64,000 nucleotides of DNA from Aquimarina rhabdastrellae (GCA_947387485.1 CANDNT010000008.1:1-64000); one strand, 5' to 3'. Positions 39,295-48,562 are shown, numbered from the stretch's first letter. Notes: a model not told the origin generated them from the sequence alone. Translations and numbers: made by a program.

Positions 39295-41691
39295 ATGTTA
39301 GCATTGATACGAAAAGAGATTACTACCTTTTTTGCTTCGGCTGTTGGATATCTCGTTATCGCTATTTTTTTAATCCTTAATAGCCTTTTTTTATGGGTAT
39401 TTAAAAGTGAGTTTAACATTTTTGATACTGGATTTGCTAGTATCGCTCCATTCTTTCAAGTTGCTCCTTGGATTTTACTATTCTTGATTCCTGCTGTAAC
39501 TATGCGCAGCATCTCTGAAGAACGTAAATTAGGTACTTTAGAATTACTATTGGTTAAACCATTTAGTCATCTACAATTAGTTTTAGGGAAATATTTTGGA
39601 GCTTTCCTCCTTATTTTTATTGCTCTTATTCCTAGTTTACTGTATGTACTGACAATTATACAATTAGGTGATCCTATAGGTAATTTTGATCTTGGGAGTA
39701 CTCTTGGTTCTTATATAGGATTACTATTATTATGTGCTTTATATACTGCTATAGGTATTTTTGCTTCGGCAATTACACCTAATCAAATTGTAGCTTTTTT
39801 GGTAGCTACATTTTTGTGCTTCTTCTTCTATTTTGGATTTAGTGGTATAGCTAATTACCAATTTTTAGGAGAACTAGATTATATTATTGAACAATGGGGA
39901 ATGCAACTGCATTACGAACGTATTAATCGCGGAATCATTGATTCTAGAGATGTTTTTTATTTTTTAGGTTTAACCGCATTTTTTATTGTTCTTACTACAA
40001 CATTTTTAACTAAAAAAACGACTAAATTCCGTTTTCAATATATAGGTATCGCTCTAGTTGCTGTTTTCCTAATTAATATTATAGGAAACAACTTTTATAA
40101 ACGATTTGACCTTACTCAAGATCAACGTTTCACAGTTTCTGAAGCTACTGAAAATATTATATTAGATGTCAATACTCCTATTATTATTGATGTTTTATTA
40201 AAAGGTAGTTTTCCTGCCGAATTTAAACGTTTACAAGCAGAGACACGTCAATTACTTGAAGAATTCAATGCTTTAAACCCAAATGTAAAATATGTTTTTA
40301 CTGATCCTTTTGAAGGAGAAGAAGATCATGCTGCTACATTAAATCAATTACAACAATATGGTCTAACCCCTCTTGAAGTAAGTGTTCAAGAGAATGGAAA
40401 AAAAGAAACTGAGGTTGTTATTCCTTGGGCAATAGCAAATTTTCAAAACCGCAGTGTAAAAATTCCTTTACTAAAAAACACCATTGGTGCTACAACAAAT
40501 GATCGTGTAACCAATTCTATACAACAACTAGAATATGCTTTTGCAGATGGTTTTAGTAAACTTATTTATCCTAAAAAGAAAAAGATTGCCATGCTTAAAG
40601 GTAATGGGCAATTACCTGATATTAAAATAGCTGATTTTGTAAAAACACTACAAGACTACTATTTTGTAGGCGCATTTACTTTAGACTCTGTAGCAAGCAA
40701 CCCTAAGAAAACGCTTCAGGATTTAAAACAATATGATTTGATTATCAATGCAAAACCTACTCAAGCGTTTAGTGATAAAGAAAAATACGTACTTGATCAA
40801 CACCTAATGCACGGAGGAAAAGCTTTGCATCTGGTAGAAAGCGTAGCAATGGAGTTAGATAGTTTATTTTCTCCTACAGGAAGTACATTAGCTTTTTATC
40901 GTGATTTAAATCTTAAGGATGCCTTTTTCTCGTATGGAGCCCGAATTAATCCTGTAATCATTAATGATTTATATTCTGCACCATTAGTTTTAGCCTCTGG
41001 TCAAGGAAACAATACACAATTTACTCCATATCCGTGGTATTATGCTTCATTAGCAAAAAACAATACAATCACCGCTGCTCCAATTGTAAAAAATATCGAA
41101 GCTGTAAAATTCGAGTTTTCTAATCAAATCGATACATTAAAAAACGATATCAAGAAAACAATTTTATTAAGTAGCTCTGACAAAACAAAATTAGATGGAG
41201 TACCTAAACAATTTTCTATCAACGATATTAGAAAGAAACCTAACTTAGAGAGTTACAATAAAGGTGCGCAGCCATTAGCTGTTTTACTAGAAGGAAAGTT
41301 TAAATCTGCTTATAAAAATAGAGTAAAGCCTATAAAGTTAGATGAAGAAAAAGATCTTAGTATCGAAACTAAATTAGTACTTATCTCTGATGGTGATATT
41401 ATCAAAAATAATATTAGCAAAGGACAACCTCTAGCCTTAGGATACGATCCATATACTTTTACTACATATGGTAATAAAGAATTTTTATTAAATACAGTAA
41501 ACTATTTACTAGACGATACTGGCTTAATTAGTGTACGTAGTAAAGAGGTGATCATACCTTTCTTATCGGTAGAAAAGATCGTAGCTAATCGTGCTAAATG
41601 GCAATTAATCAACCTTATACTTCCTTTGGTTATTTTAGGATTATTTGGTTTTGTATTCTTTGCTTTTCGAAAAAGAAAATATGTAAAATAA
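39295..41691 (+). CDS. gldFG: GldF-GldG fusion, gliding-motility ABC transporter
   Basis: One 798-residue chain joining two normally separate gliding proteins. Residues 1 to about 240 are the GldF permease: MLALIRKEITTFFASAVGYLV, MRSISEERKLGTLELLLVKPF and six membrane helices. Residues about 245-798 are GldG: an anchor helix (IGIALVAVFLINII), the RFDLTQDQRFTVSEAT motif, a long extracytoplasmic ABC-type_uncharacterised domain, and a final helix (LILPLVILGLFGFVFFA). With the GldA ATPase, encoded elsewhere, they form an ABC complex needed for gliding in Flavobacterium johnsoniae. No stop or frame break occurs at the junction. The position just before dnaN is the conserved flavobacterial order. 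Confidence 0.9.
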   Translation: MLALIRKEITTFFASAVGYLVIAIFLILNSLFLWVFKSEFNIFDTGFASIAPFFQVAPWILLFLIPAVTMRSISEERKLGTLELLLVKPFSHLQLVLGKYFGAFLLIFIALIPSLLYVLTIIQLGDPIGNFDLGSTLGSYIGLLLLCALYTAIGIFASAITPNQIVAFLVATFLCFFFYFGFSGIANYQFLGELDYIIEQWGMQLHYERINRGIIDSRDVFYFLGLTAFFIVLTTTFLTKKTTKFRFQYIGIALVAVFLINIIGNNFYKRFDLTQDQRFTVSEATENIILDVNTPIIIDVLLKGSFPAEFKRLQAETRQLLEEFNALNPNVKYVFTDPFEGEEDHAATLNQLQQYGLTPLEVSVQENGKKETEVVIPWAIANFQNRSVKIPLLKNTIGATTNDRVTNSIQQLEYAFADGFSKLIYPKKKKIAMLKGNGQLPDIKIADFVKTLQDYYFVGAFTLDSVASNPKKTLQDLKQYDLIINAKPTQAFSDKEKYVLDQHLMHGGKALHLVESVAMELDSLFSPTGSTLAFYRDLNLKDAFFSYGARINPVIINDLYSAPLVLASGQGNNTQFTPYPWYYASLAKNNTITAAPIVKNIEAVKFEFSNQIDTLKNDIKKTILLSSSDKTKLDGVPKQFSINDIRKKPNLESYNKGAQPLAVLLEGKFKSAYKNRVKPIKLDEEKDLSIETKLVLISDGDIIKNNISKGQPLALGYDPYTFTTYGNKEFLLNTVNYLLDDTGLISVRSKEVIIPFLSVEKIVANRAKWQLINLILPLVILGLFGFVFFAFRKRKYVK

Positions 41692-41763
41692 AAACTAGAG
41701 ATATATTACAAGTTTTTCTTTCAAAAGTGGTATTTTCGACCTATATTTCGTAGAATTTACAAA

Positions 41764-41848
41764 GACAAAATATTTTTGTCAAAAAAATAAAATAACAGAG
41801 AGGTGATCTATGAAATCGCCTATTCTAAGGATAAAAAAGCTATATTTG
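41764..41848 (+). promoter_or_regulatory. dnaN promoter region with two inverted repeats
   Basis: The -7 box TATATTTG (41841-41848) lies 26 bases before the dnaN ATG. Upstream are a near-perfect palindrome GACAAAATATTTTTGTC (41764-41780) and a 7-bp stem AGGTGAT/ATCGCCT with a 7-base loop (41801-41821). Confidence 0.45.
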
Positions 41849-41878
41849 CGTAAACTCTTGATAACTATTAACAGATGA
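41810..41878 (+). CDS. Possible 22-residue leader ORF overlapping dnaN
   Basis: An ATG at 41810 opens a 22-codon, very basic reading frame (begins MKSPILRIKK) that ends TGA at 41876-41878, overlapping the dnaN ATG in an ATGA junction. It is preceded by GAGGTGATC, nine bases matching the 16S rRNA anti-Shine-Dalgarno tail, with GAGG six bases from the ATG, which is unusual in this phylum. AGGTGAT and ATCGCCT (41801-41821) can also fold into a hairpin hiding this ATG. Against it, a perfect -7 box lies within the ORF, so the main dnaN transcript may start after it. Confidence 0.3.
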   Translation: MKSPILRIKKLYLRKLLITINR

Positions 41879-42993
41879 AATTTATAGTATCCAGTTCTTA
41901 TTTATTGAAACAACTACAAGTTTTAGGTGGTGTAATTAATAACAGTAACACCTTACCTATTCTTGATAATTTCTTATTTGAACTTAATCATAACACATTA
42001 ACAGTTTCTGCATCAGATCTAGAAACTACAATGTCGGCAAAATTAGATGTAGAATCAGGTGATGAAGGAACGATTGCTGTGCCAGCAAAATTACTTTTGG
42101 ATACCTTAAAAACATTTCCTGAGCAACCGCTTACGTTTATTATTGAGTCAAATAATACTATCGAAATCAGTTCTAATCACGGTAAATATGCACTTGCATA
42201 TGCTAATGGAGAAGAATTCCCTAGAGCTGTAGAACTTGAAGATCCTAGTTCTACTACTATCTCTGGAGATATTTTATCTACTGCAATTAGCAAAACCATT
42301 TTCGCTTCTGGTAACGATGATTTACGACCAGTAATGAGTGGTGTGTTCTTTCAGTTTTCTACAGAGAGTTTAACTTTTGTAGCTACAGATGCACACAAAC
42401 TTGTAAAATATGCTAGAGAGGATGTAAAAGCTTCTCAAACAGCTGAGTTTATTATGCCAAAGAAACCTTTGAACTTATTAAAAGGTATTCTTTCTGGCAA
42501 TGAATCTGAAGTATTGATCGAATATAACGAAGCTAACGCTAAATTTACTTTTGATAATACACAATTGATTTGTCGTTTAATCGATGGGAAATACCCTAAT
42601 TATGAAGCAGTAATTCCTAAAGAAAACCCTAATAAATTAACTATTGATCGTACACAGTTTTTAAATTCTGTACGTAGGGTTTCTATCTTCTCTAATAAAA
42701 CCACACATCAAATTCGTTTAAAGATTGCTGGTGCTGAATTAAATATTTCTGCAGAAGATATCGATTACTCAAACAAAGCAGAAGAACGTCTTACTTGTGA
42801 TTATCAAGGAGATGATATGCAAATTGGGTTTAACTCTCGTTTCTTGAGCGAAATGCTTAATAATCTTAATGCAAACGAAGTTCAACTTGAGATGTCTCTT
42901 CCTAACCGTGCAGGTATCCTTACTCCTATTGATGGATTAGATGAAGGAGAACAAGTCACTATGCTTGTAATGCCTGTAATGTTAAACAGCTAA
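41875..42993 (+). CDS. dnaN: DNA polymerase III sliding clamp (beta subunit)
   Basis: Processivity clamp that encircles DNA and tethers polymerase III and repair factors. 372 residues, with the three DnaN domains in tandem (about 1-120, 128-245, 248-372). Family features are MKFIVSSSYLLKQLQVLGGVIN at the start, FVATDAHKLV in domain two and the C-terminal hydrophobic cleft segment ending VTMLVMPVMLNS, close to the canonical M-P-M/L ending. The start is confirmed by this N-terminus. A strong terminator follows. Confidence 0.97.
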   Translation: MKFIVSSSYLLKQLQVLGGVINNSNTLPILDNFLFELNHNTLTVSASDLETTMSAKLDVESGDEGTIAVPAKLLLDTLKTFPEQPLTFIIESNNTIEISSNHGKYALAYANGEEFPRAVELEDPSSTTISGDILSTAISKTIFASGNDDLRPVMSGVFFQFSTESLTFVATDAHKLVKYAREDVKASQTAEFIMPKKPLNLLKGILSGNESEVLIEYNEANAKFTFDNTQLICRLIDGKYPNYEAVIPKENPNKLTIDRTQFLNSVRRVSIFSNKTTHQIRLKIAGAELNISAEDIDYSNKAEERLTCDYQGDDMQIGFNSRFLSEMLNNLNANEVQLEMSLPNRAGILTPIDGLDEGEQVTMLVMPVMLNS

Positions 42994-43021
42994 TATTAAA
43001 TTATACTTTTTATATAATTTC

Positions 43022-43053
43022 AACTCCGATTAATATATAATCGGAGTTTTTTT
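43022..43053 (+). terminator. Terminator of dnaN
   Basis: AACTCCGATTA (43022-43032) pairs perfectly with TAATCGGAGTT (43038-43048), followed by TTTTT. Confidence 0.9.
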
Positions 43054-43301
43054 ATGCCTCATTTTCTTATTTTATACGAATGTTACTATCAATAATGTGC
43101 CATAAACTATGATTTACAATTTTAAATCCATATATCTTCCCTCCTATAGTTTATTATAAAAAATACACTTTTAAAATGATGTGTTTTAATGATTATTCTC
43201 TTCCATATTTTTTCTTAAAAAAAACCAAAAACAGCCTGTATTCTTCCCTATTACTCCATTTTTTAATACCTTGTTAACTCGAATTTTAAAATCTATTTAT
43301 A
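43054..43301. other. Intergenic region upstream of the M3 peptidase gene
   Basis: The 308-base gap after dnaN holds the dnaN terminator and, at 43102-43110 and 43146-43154, a 9-bp inverted repeat ATAAACTAT/ATAGTTTAT with a 35-base spacer. No gene or clear -7 box was seen. Confidence 0.35.
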
Positions 43302-45464
43302 ATGATCTCGACTCGATTAAAGTCGGCAAGTTTATGTGTTTTAATCGCATTTGCTAGTTGTAATCAAAAAAAAGAGAAAGTGGAAGAAACTACTACTCCT
43401 AAACAAGACGTTAGCACTAATGTTTTATTAGATGAATGGACAGGTCCTTATGGGGGTGTTCCGGCTTTTGATAAAATGAACATTAGTAATGTTAAAGCCG
43501 CTATGGAAAAAGGGATGGCTTTACAGCTTAAAGAAATTGATGCTATTACAGCTAATACAGAAGCTCCTACATTTGAAAACACTATTGTTGCTATGGAACG
43601 TGCCGGCAGTGTATTAGATCGAGTTTTTACGTACTATGGTATATGGAGTAGCAATATGTCTTCTCCAGAATTCAGAAAAATTCAAGGAGAAATGGCTCCA
43701 AAGCTTTCTGAGTTTTCTTCTAAAATTTCGCAAAACGAAAAGTTATTCCAGCGTGTTAAAGCTGTTTATGACGCTGCAAAAGAAAATCCATTACCAGCAG
43801 ATCAACAACGTGTATTACAGTTGACTTATGAAGGTTTTGCTATGAATGGTGCCGAATTAGATGCTGAGAAAAAAGCACGCTATGCAGCTATCAATAAAGA
43901 GCTTTCTTCATTATATACTAAATTCTCAAACAATGTATTAGCCGATGAAGAAAACTATGTAACATATATTAATAAAGATCAGTTAAACGGTTTACCTGAA
44001 TCTTTTGTTAAAGCTGCTGCCAAAGCTGCTACAGACAGAAGTCACGAAGGACAATATGCTATTACAAATACTAGATCTTCTATGGATCCTTTCTTAACAT
44101 ATTCAGACGAAAGAGCTTTAAGAAAGAAAGTATGGGAAACTTATTATTCTCGTGGTGATAATAGTGATGAGCATGATAACAATAAAATCATTGCCGAAAT
44201 CCTTCGCCTACGTAAAGAACGTGTAGGATTATTAGGTTATGATAATTATGCAGATTGGAGACTACAAAACCGTATGGCAAAAACTCCAGAAAATGCAATG
44301 AATCTTATGAATGCTGTATGGCCAGCTGCTATTGCAAGAGTAAAAGAAGAGGTTGCAGATATGCAAGCTGTTGCAGATGCTAATGGTGATAAGATTACCA
44401 TCGAACCATGGGATTATCGCTATTATGCAGAAAAAGTAAGAAAGAAAAAATACGACTTAGATTCTGACGAAGTAAAACAATATTTACAATTAGATAAATT
44501 AACTCAAGCTTTATTCTTTACAGCTGGTGAGTTATTTAACTATGATTTTAAACCTGTTCCAGAAGGTAGTGTTCCTGTTTTCCAAGAAGATGTAAAAGTT
44601 TGGGAAGTAACAGACAAAACTACTGGAGATCATATTGGTTTATGGTATCTTGATCCATTTGCAAGAAAAGGTAAGCGTTCTGGTGCATGGGCAACTACTT
44701 ATAGAAGTCATACTACTTTTGATGGTAAAAAAACGGTATTGGCTTCAAACAACTCAAACTTTGTTAAGCCTGCTCCTGGTGAGCCTGTATTAGTTTCTTG
44801 GGATGATGCAAATACATTTTTCCACGAATTTGGACATGCTTTACACTTTTTCTCTTCAAATGTAAAATATCCTACTTTAAATGGTGGTGTAAGAGATTAT
44901 ACAGAATTCCAATCTCAATTATTAGAGCGTTGGTTATCTACAGATAAAGTGATTAATCAATTCTTAGTACACCAAGCCACAGGAGAGGTTATTCCTCCTG
45001 CATTAGTTGCAAAAATTAAAAAGGCTGCGACATTTAATCAAGGGTTTGCTACTACAGAATATCTTGCCTCTGCTTTAATTGATATGAAAATTCATACTGT
45101 AGATCCAGCAAATTTAGATGTTGATGCTTTTGAAAGAGAAACACTTGCTGATTTAAAAATGCCTAAAGAGTTAGTGATGCGTCACCGTACTCCTCAATTT
45201 GGACATGTATTTTCTGGAGAAGGTTATGCTACTGCTTATTATGGTTATATGTGGGCAGATGTATTAACTTCTGACGCTTCTGAAGCTTTTGCTGAAGCAC
45301 CAGGTGGTTTTTATGATAAGGATGTTGCTGCAAAATTGGTAAAATATTTATTTGCACCTAGAAATGCTATGGATCCTGCTGAAGCTTATCGTAAATTTAG
45401 AGGACGTGATGCTTCTATTGATGCCTTAATGAGAGATAGAGGTTTTCCTGTTCCTAAAAAATAA
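43302..45464 (+). CDS. M3 family zinc peptidase, Dcp-like lipoprotein
   Basis: 720 residues. The N-terminus has a signal peptide with lipobox (IAFASC, Cys about 20) and a charged KKEKVEE linker, so the enzyme is a membrane-anchored lipoprotein. The large helical M3 fold follows, with the zinc site FFHEFGHALH (H508, E509, H512) and the third ligand in the RWLSTDK/LLERW helix region. The C-terminal GHVFSGEGYATAYYGYMWADV substrate-binding tyrosine segment and ending RKFRGRDASIDALMRDRGF are those of peptidyl-dipeptidase Dcp and oligopeptidase A. It probably trims periplasmic or extracellular peptides by removing C-terminal dipeptides. Monocistronic between two terminators. Confidence 0.93.
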   Translation: MISTRLKSASLCVLIAFASCNQKKEKVEETTTPKQDVSTNVLLDEWTGPYGGVPAFDKMNISNVKAAMEKGMALQLKEIDAITANTEAPTFENTIVAMERAGSVLDRVFTYYGIWSSNMSSPEFRKIQGEMAPKLSEFSSKISQNEKLFQRVKAVYDAAKENPLPADQQRVLQLTYEGFAMNGAELDAEKKARYAAINKELSSLYTKFSNNVLADEENYVTYINKDQLNGLPESFVKAAAKAATDRSHEGQYAITNTRSSMDPFLTYSDERALRKKVWETYYSRGDNSDEHDNNKIIAEILRLRKERVGLLGYDNYADWRLQNRMAKTPENAMNLMNAVWPAAIARVKEEVADMQAVADANGDKITIEPWDYRYYAEKVRKKKYDLDSDEVKQYLQLDKLTQALFFTAGELFNYDFKPVPEGSVPVFQEDVKVWEVTDKTTGDHIGLWYLDPFARKGKRSGAWATTYRSHTTFDGKKTVLASNNSNFVKPAPGEPVLVSWDDANTFFHEFGHALHFFSSNVKYPTLNGGVRDYTEFQSQLLERWLSTDKVINQFLVHQATGEVIPPALVAKIKKAATFNQGFATTEYLASALIDMKIHTVDPANLDVDAFERETLADLKMPKELVMRHRTPQFGHVFSGEGYATAYYGYMWADVLTSDASEAFAEAPGGFYDKDVAAKLVKYLFAPRNAMDPAEAYRKFRGRDASIDALMRDRGFPVPKK

Positions 45465-45486
45465 AAAAGTTTTTTACTATTTATAT

Positions 45487-45520
45487 TAATAAAACTCCTG
45501 TAATGATTTACAGGAGTTTT
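45487..45520 (+). terminator. Terminator of the M3 peptidase gene
   Basis: AAAACTCCTGTAA pairs with TTACAGGAGTTTT around a 4-base loop, followed by a T-rich stretch. It overlaps the upstream extension of the next ORF, supporting the later ATG for that gene. Confidence 0.88.
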
Positions 45521-45539
45521 GTTTTCTTATATTACTATC

Positions 45540-46112
45540 ATGCTTGATATCTTATTTAATTACATGAATCGTTATGTTTCTTTTACTAAAGAAGAAGTAC
45601 ATAATTTTGTTCAATTTACTACTCAAGAAACTTATAACAAAAAAGATATCCTGCTTAAAGAAGGACAGGTTTGTAATCAATATTTTTTCATCCTTAAAGG
45701 TATCATTCGTATATACCAATATTCTCCTAAAGGAAAAGAAATCATAACCTTATTTGGTAAAGAAAATTGGTGGATTACAGATCATGAGAGTTTTACTTTA
45801 CAAACGCCTTCTTCTCAATATATACAAGCTTTAGAAAAACTAGAAATTCTCTCGTTAACTCATCATAATTATGAAAAAGCGCTATGTTCTAACCCTAAAT
45901 TAGAACGCTTTTTTAGAATCATCACAGAACGAGCCTATATTGCATCTCAACGTAGAACATTACATCTTACACAACTATCTATAGAAGACCGCTATCATAC
46001 CTTTGTTAACGGTACAGATGGTTTTGCTCATCGTATACCTCAATACATGTTAGCTTCTTATCTAGATTGTACTCCAGAATTTCTAAGTACTATAAAAGCA
46101 CAATCTTTTTAA
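45540..46112 (+). CDS. Crp/Fnr-type regulator (cyclic-nucleotide-binding domain)
   Basis: 190 residues from ATG 45540; the frame opens at 45519 inside the preceding terminator. The cNMP-binding-like beta-roll spans about 20-110 (KKDILLKEGQVCNQYFFILKGIIRIYQYSPKGKEI). The C-terminal part resembles a shortened winged helix (AHRIPQYMLASYLDCTPEFLSTIKAQ), as in many Bacteroidota Crp-like proteins that follow the same IPQ..LASYL pattern. It lies upstream of an AhpD-like gene and may regulate it. The ligand is unknown and there is no Fe-S cysteine cluster. Confidence 0.8.
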   Translation: MLDILFNYMNRYVSFTKEEVHNFVQFTTQETYNKKDILLKEGQVCNQYFFILKGIIRIYQYSPKGKEIITLFGKENWWITDHESFTLQTPSSQYIQALEKLEILSLTHHNYEKALCSNPKLERFFRIITERAYIASQRRTLHLTQLSIEDRYHTFVNGTDGFAHRIPQYMLASYLDCTPEFLSTIKAQSF

Positions 46113-46183
46113 TTTCTTAAGGTATCTTATTTTTTTCTCTTATGCATTTCATCAACTTTGTGTAGCTAAAAAAATGAATTATT

Positions 46184-46636
46184 ATGCCTAGAATTTCATA
46201 CCAAGATATCCCAGAAGAACTCTTTAATGTCATGAGAGCTATTGGTGATTATTTATCCAAAACATCATTAGATCATCAACTATTAGAATTAGTTAAATAT
46301 CGCGTTTCACAGATTAACGCTTGTGCTTATTGTTTAGACATGCATTATAAAGAAGCTATTCATGCAGGCGAAACTGAATTACGTTTACATTTACTAGCTG
46401 CCTGGCGAGAAACTGATTTATTTAACGATAAAGAAAAAGCTGTTTTGGCTTTTTCTGAAGCATTAACTTTGGTTGCACAACAACATATGAATGATACTGT
46501 TTATGATACCTTATCTACTTACTTCTCATCTAGCGAAATCGCTAATCTCTCACTCGCTATTGTAGAGATCAATAGTTGGAATCGATTGATGAAAGCCTTT
46601 AAATTTGAAGCTGGTCACTACCAAGTTCATTCTTAA
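46184..46636 (+). CDS. Carboxymuconolactone decarboxylase/AhpD-like protein
   Basis: 150 residues, helical. The AhpD-type redox motif C47-A-Y-C50-x-x-x-H54 (NACAYCLDMHYKEA) is intact, as in alkylhydroperoxidase-like members of the CMD family that are easily told apart from true decarboxylases by the two cysteines. It probably acts in peroxide or disulfide redox chemistry in the cytosol. The preceding Crp-like gene is 71 bases upstream, a regulator-plus-CMD pairing frequent in Bacteroidota. A terminator follows directly. Confidence 0.85.
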   Translation: MPRISYQDIPEELFNVMRAIGDYLSKTSLDHQLLELVKYRVSQINACAYCLDMHYKEAIHAGETELRLHLLAAWRETDLFNDKEKAVLAFSEALTLVAQQHMNDTVYDTLSTYFSSSEIANLSLAIVEINSWNRLMKAFKFEAGHYQVHS

Positions 46637-46640
46637 AATA

Positions 46641-46666
46641 AAAAAAGCGGGGTATCTCGCTTTTTT
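46641..46666 (+). terminator. Terminator of the AhpD-like gene
   Basis: AAAAAAGCG (46641-46649) pairs with CGCTTTTTT (46658-46666), giving a G-C core with a U-tract end. Confidence 0.7.
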
Positions 46667-46683
46667 CTATTTTTAAACTTGTT

Positions 46684-47220
46684 ATGAAATTTATTATCTA
46701 TAGTTATTTTTATCCTGCAAAGATTATCTCTTATATTCAACAAGAATTTCAAGATACTCTTTTAAGAAATGGTATTTATTGGTCTTGTTTTATGGGATTC
46801 TGTAATATCTTTATAAATAGTCCTTTTGATTCAACTCAAAATTGGTTTACATTTATTTTACGTCTAGCTATTTCTGCTACATTTTATGTCATCTTCTTTT
46901 TAGGTATGAGTTATCTTTTAGATTGGTGTATAAAACTAGTAAAAGGTTCTGTATATGCAATAGATTCTTATGCTTTAATACTTTTTACTCATTTTCCATT
47001 ATTTCTAACAAATACATTAATATCCATTTTAGGTTTAGATCGTTTTTCTCTTCAAGAAAATTTCTATTCTTTTCTATTTTTTATTCTCTCCTCATTTTCC
47101 TCATACAGAATATTTTTTAATGGATTACGATATATTCATTCCTTATCTATCATAAAAGCTGTGTTCCTTTCAATTCCATTACTTCTCTTCATTTTATATA
47201 ATTTCCTAATTTTACAATAA
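46684..47220 (+). CDS. Integral membrane protein, Yip1-like
   Basis: 178 residues with about five hydrophobic segments (around 30-46, 58-78, 98-118, 128-142, 158-176). The sequence after the first helix (SATFYVIFFLGMSYLLDWC) and the general size resemble the Yip1/YIP domain-containing proteins of Bacteroidota, but no signature residue makes this certain. Its function is unknown. It sits 23 bases before a GNAT gene and so may be co-transcribed with it. Confidence 0.6.
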   Translation: MKFIIYSYFYPAKIISYIQQEFQDTLLRNGIYWSCFMGFCNIFINSPFDSTQNWFTFILRLAISATFYVIFFLGMSYLLDWCIKLVKGSVYAIDSYALILFTHFPLFLTNTLISILGLDRFSLQENFYSFLFFILSSFSSYRIFFNGLRYIHSLSIIKAVFLSIPLLLFILYNFLILQ

Positions 47221-47243
47221 TTCATTAGTTCAAATCTATTTTT

Positions 47244-47714
47244 ATGAAAAACGAAATTACCATCACTCCTTATATTTCTTTATATCAAGATGATTTTAGA
47301 ATATTAAATGAAACTTGGATTAAACGTTATTTTAAGATGGAAGATTCTGATTATAAATCGTTATTAAATCCTCAAGAATATATTATTGATAATGATGGAC
47401 ATATTCTTGTTGCGTTATATAACACTAAGGTTGTAGGTGTTTGTGCTTTAATAAAAATGGATCATCCACTTTTTGATTATGAATTAGCAAAAATGGCTGT
47501 TGACTCCTCTATTCAAGGTAAAGGTATTGGTTTTTTATTAGGTCAAGCTATAATAGATAAAGCTAAATCTCTTAATGCAAAAAATCTGTATTTAGAAAGC
47601 AATACCATTCTTGAACCTGCAATCAATTTATATTATAAACTTGGTTTTAAAAAGATTGAAGGAATCAAATCTCCTTATGAACGTTGCAATATTCAAATGG
47701 AATTAACCTTATAA
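47244..47714 (+). CDS. GNAT family N-acetyltransferase
   Basis: 156 residues. The acetyl-CoA-binding motif A is complete: ELAKMAVDSSIQGKGIGFLLGQAIIDKA, with QGKGIG as the pyrophosphate loop. Strand and helix order, including the late NLYYKLGFKKIEG motif B, fit the family. It transfers acetyl from acetyl-CoA to an unknown amine. No context points to a substrate. Confidence 0.88.
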   Translation: MKNEITITPYISLYQDDFRILNETWIKRYFKMEDSDYKSLLNPQEYIIDNDGHILVALYNTKVVGVCALIKMDHPLFDYELAKMAVDSSIQGKGIGFLLGQAIIDKAKSLNAKNLYLESNTILEPAINLYYKLGFKKIEGIKSPYERCNIQMELTL

Positions 47715-47812
47715 AAATACGTGATTTTAGTATTTAAAAACCAATGATCTTTATCATTCTTCTTACCTAAAGAAGCTGTTTTCTTTGTATGAGAAATATA
47801 AATTTAACTCAT

Positions 47813-48451
47813 ATGAAAAAACTAGTTTTCGGAATATTCGTCCTTTTAGGAGTATTACATTCAAATGCTCAAGAACAAGAAAGTACAACTAATAAATGGC
47901 AAGCTAGATTTCGTATTCTTTCTGTTATACCAGATGAAAGTGCCTCTATAGAAGCAATTGGTGGAGATGTAGATATCAGTACTGCTTTTGTGCCTGAAGT
48001 AGATTTCACATATTTCTTTTCAAAAAACTGGGCTATGGAACTTATTTTGGCAACAACAAAACATGATGTAGAAGCGGTTTCTACTGCTGTAGGCGATATC
48101 GATTTAGGATCGGTTTGGTTATTACCCCCTACTTTAAGTTTACAATATCACTATCCTGCAGGTAAATTTAAGCCTTATGCTGGTGTTGGTCTTAATTACA
48201 CTATTTTTTATGGAGCAGATGAAGGCCCTATTGCTAATGAGGTTTCTTATGAAGACACTTTTGGTTTATCTCTCCAAGCTGGTATTGACTATATGCTTAC
48301 AGATAAATGGTTTCTCAATTTTGATATCAAGAAATTATTTCTTCAAACCGAAGCTACTGTGAATGCTACTTCTGCTTTAGGTGCTACAGTTAAAGCAGAT
48401 GTTGATATCAATCCTTGGATCGTAGGTATAGGAGCTGGTATTAAATTCTAA
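47813..48451 (+). CDS. OmpW family outer-membrane beta-barrel protein
   Basis: 212 residues from the ATG at 47813; the frame opens eight codons earlier, but only this start gives a clean signal peptide (MKKLVFGIFVLLGVLHSNAQ). The mature part has the OmpW pattern: WQARFRILSVIP, an amphipathic strand pattern with FTYFFSKNWAMELILATTKHDV, a conserved LLPPTLSLQYHYPAGKFKPYAGVGLNYT block and a C-terminal strand INPWIVGIGAGIKF ending in F. An eight-stranded barrel, probably passing small hydrophobic molecules. Followed by a terminator. Confidence 0.88.
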   Translation: MKKLVFGIFVLLGVLHSNAQEQESTTNKWQARFRILSVIPDESASIEAIGGDVDISTAFVPEVDFTYFFSKNWAMELILATTKHDVEAVSTAVGDIDLGSVWLLPPTLSLQYHYPAGKFKPYAGVGLNYTIFYGADEGPIANEVSYEDTFGLSLQAGIDYMLTDKWFLNFDIKKLFLQTEATVNATSALGATVKADVDINPWIVGIGAGIKF

Positions 48452-48482
48452 CGCACTAAACTATTTTCACATATTACCTGTT

Positions 48483-48526
48483 AAAAGCATAATGACAAAA
48501 ATTGTTATTATGCTTTTATCTTTTTG
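48483..48526 (+). terminator. Terminator of the OmpW-like gene
   Basis: AAAAGCATAAT (48483-48493) pairs with ATTATGCTTTT (48507-48517), then ATCTTTTTG. Confidence 0.8.
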
Positions 48527-48562
48527 TTAGTATAGAAAAGATATTCGTAAGCTATACTACAT

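Noticed and set aside
43302..45464. M3 peptidase as a secreted toxin because of its HEFGH motif
   Set aside because: Full-length Dcp/oligopeptidase architecture and a lipobox point to a housekeeping lipoprotein peptidase, far from the T6SS island.
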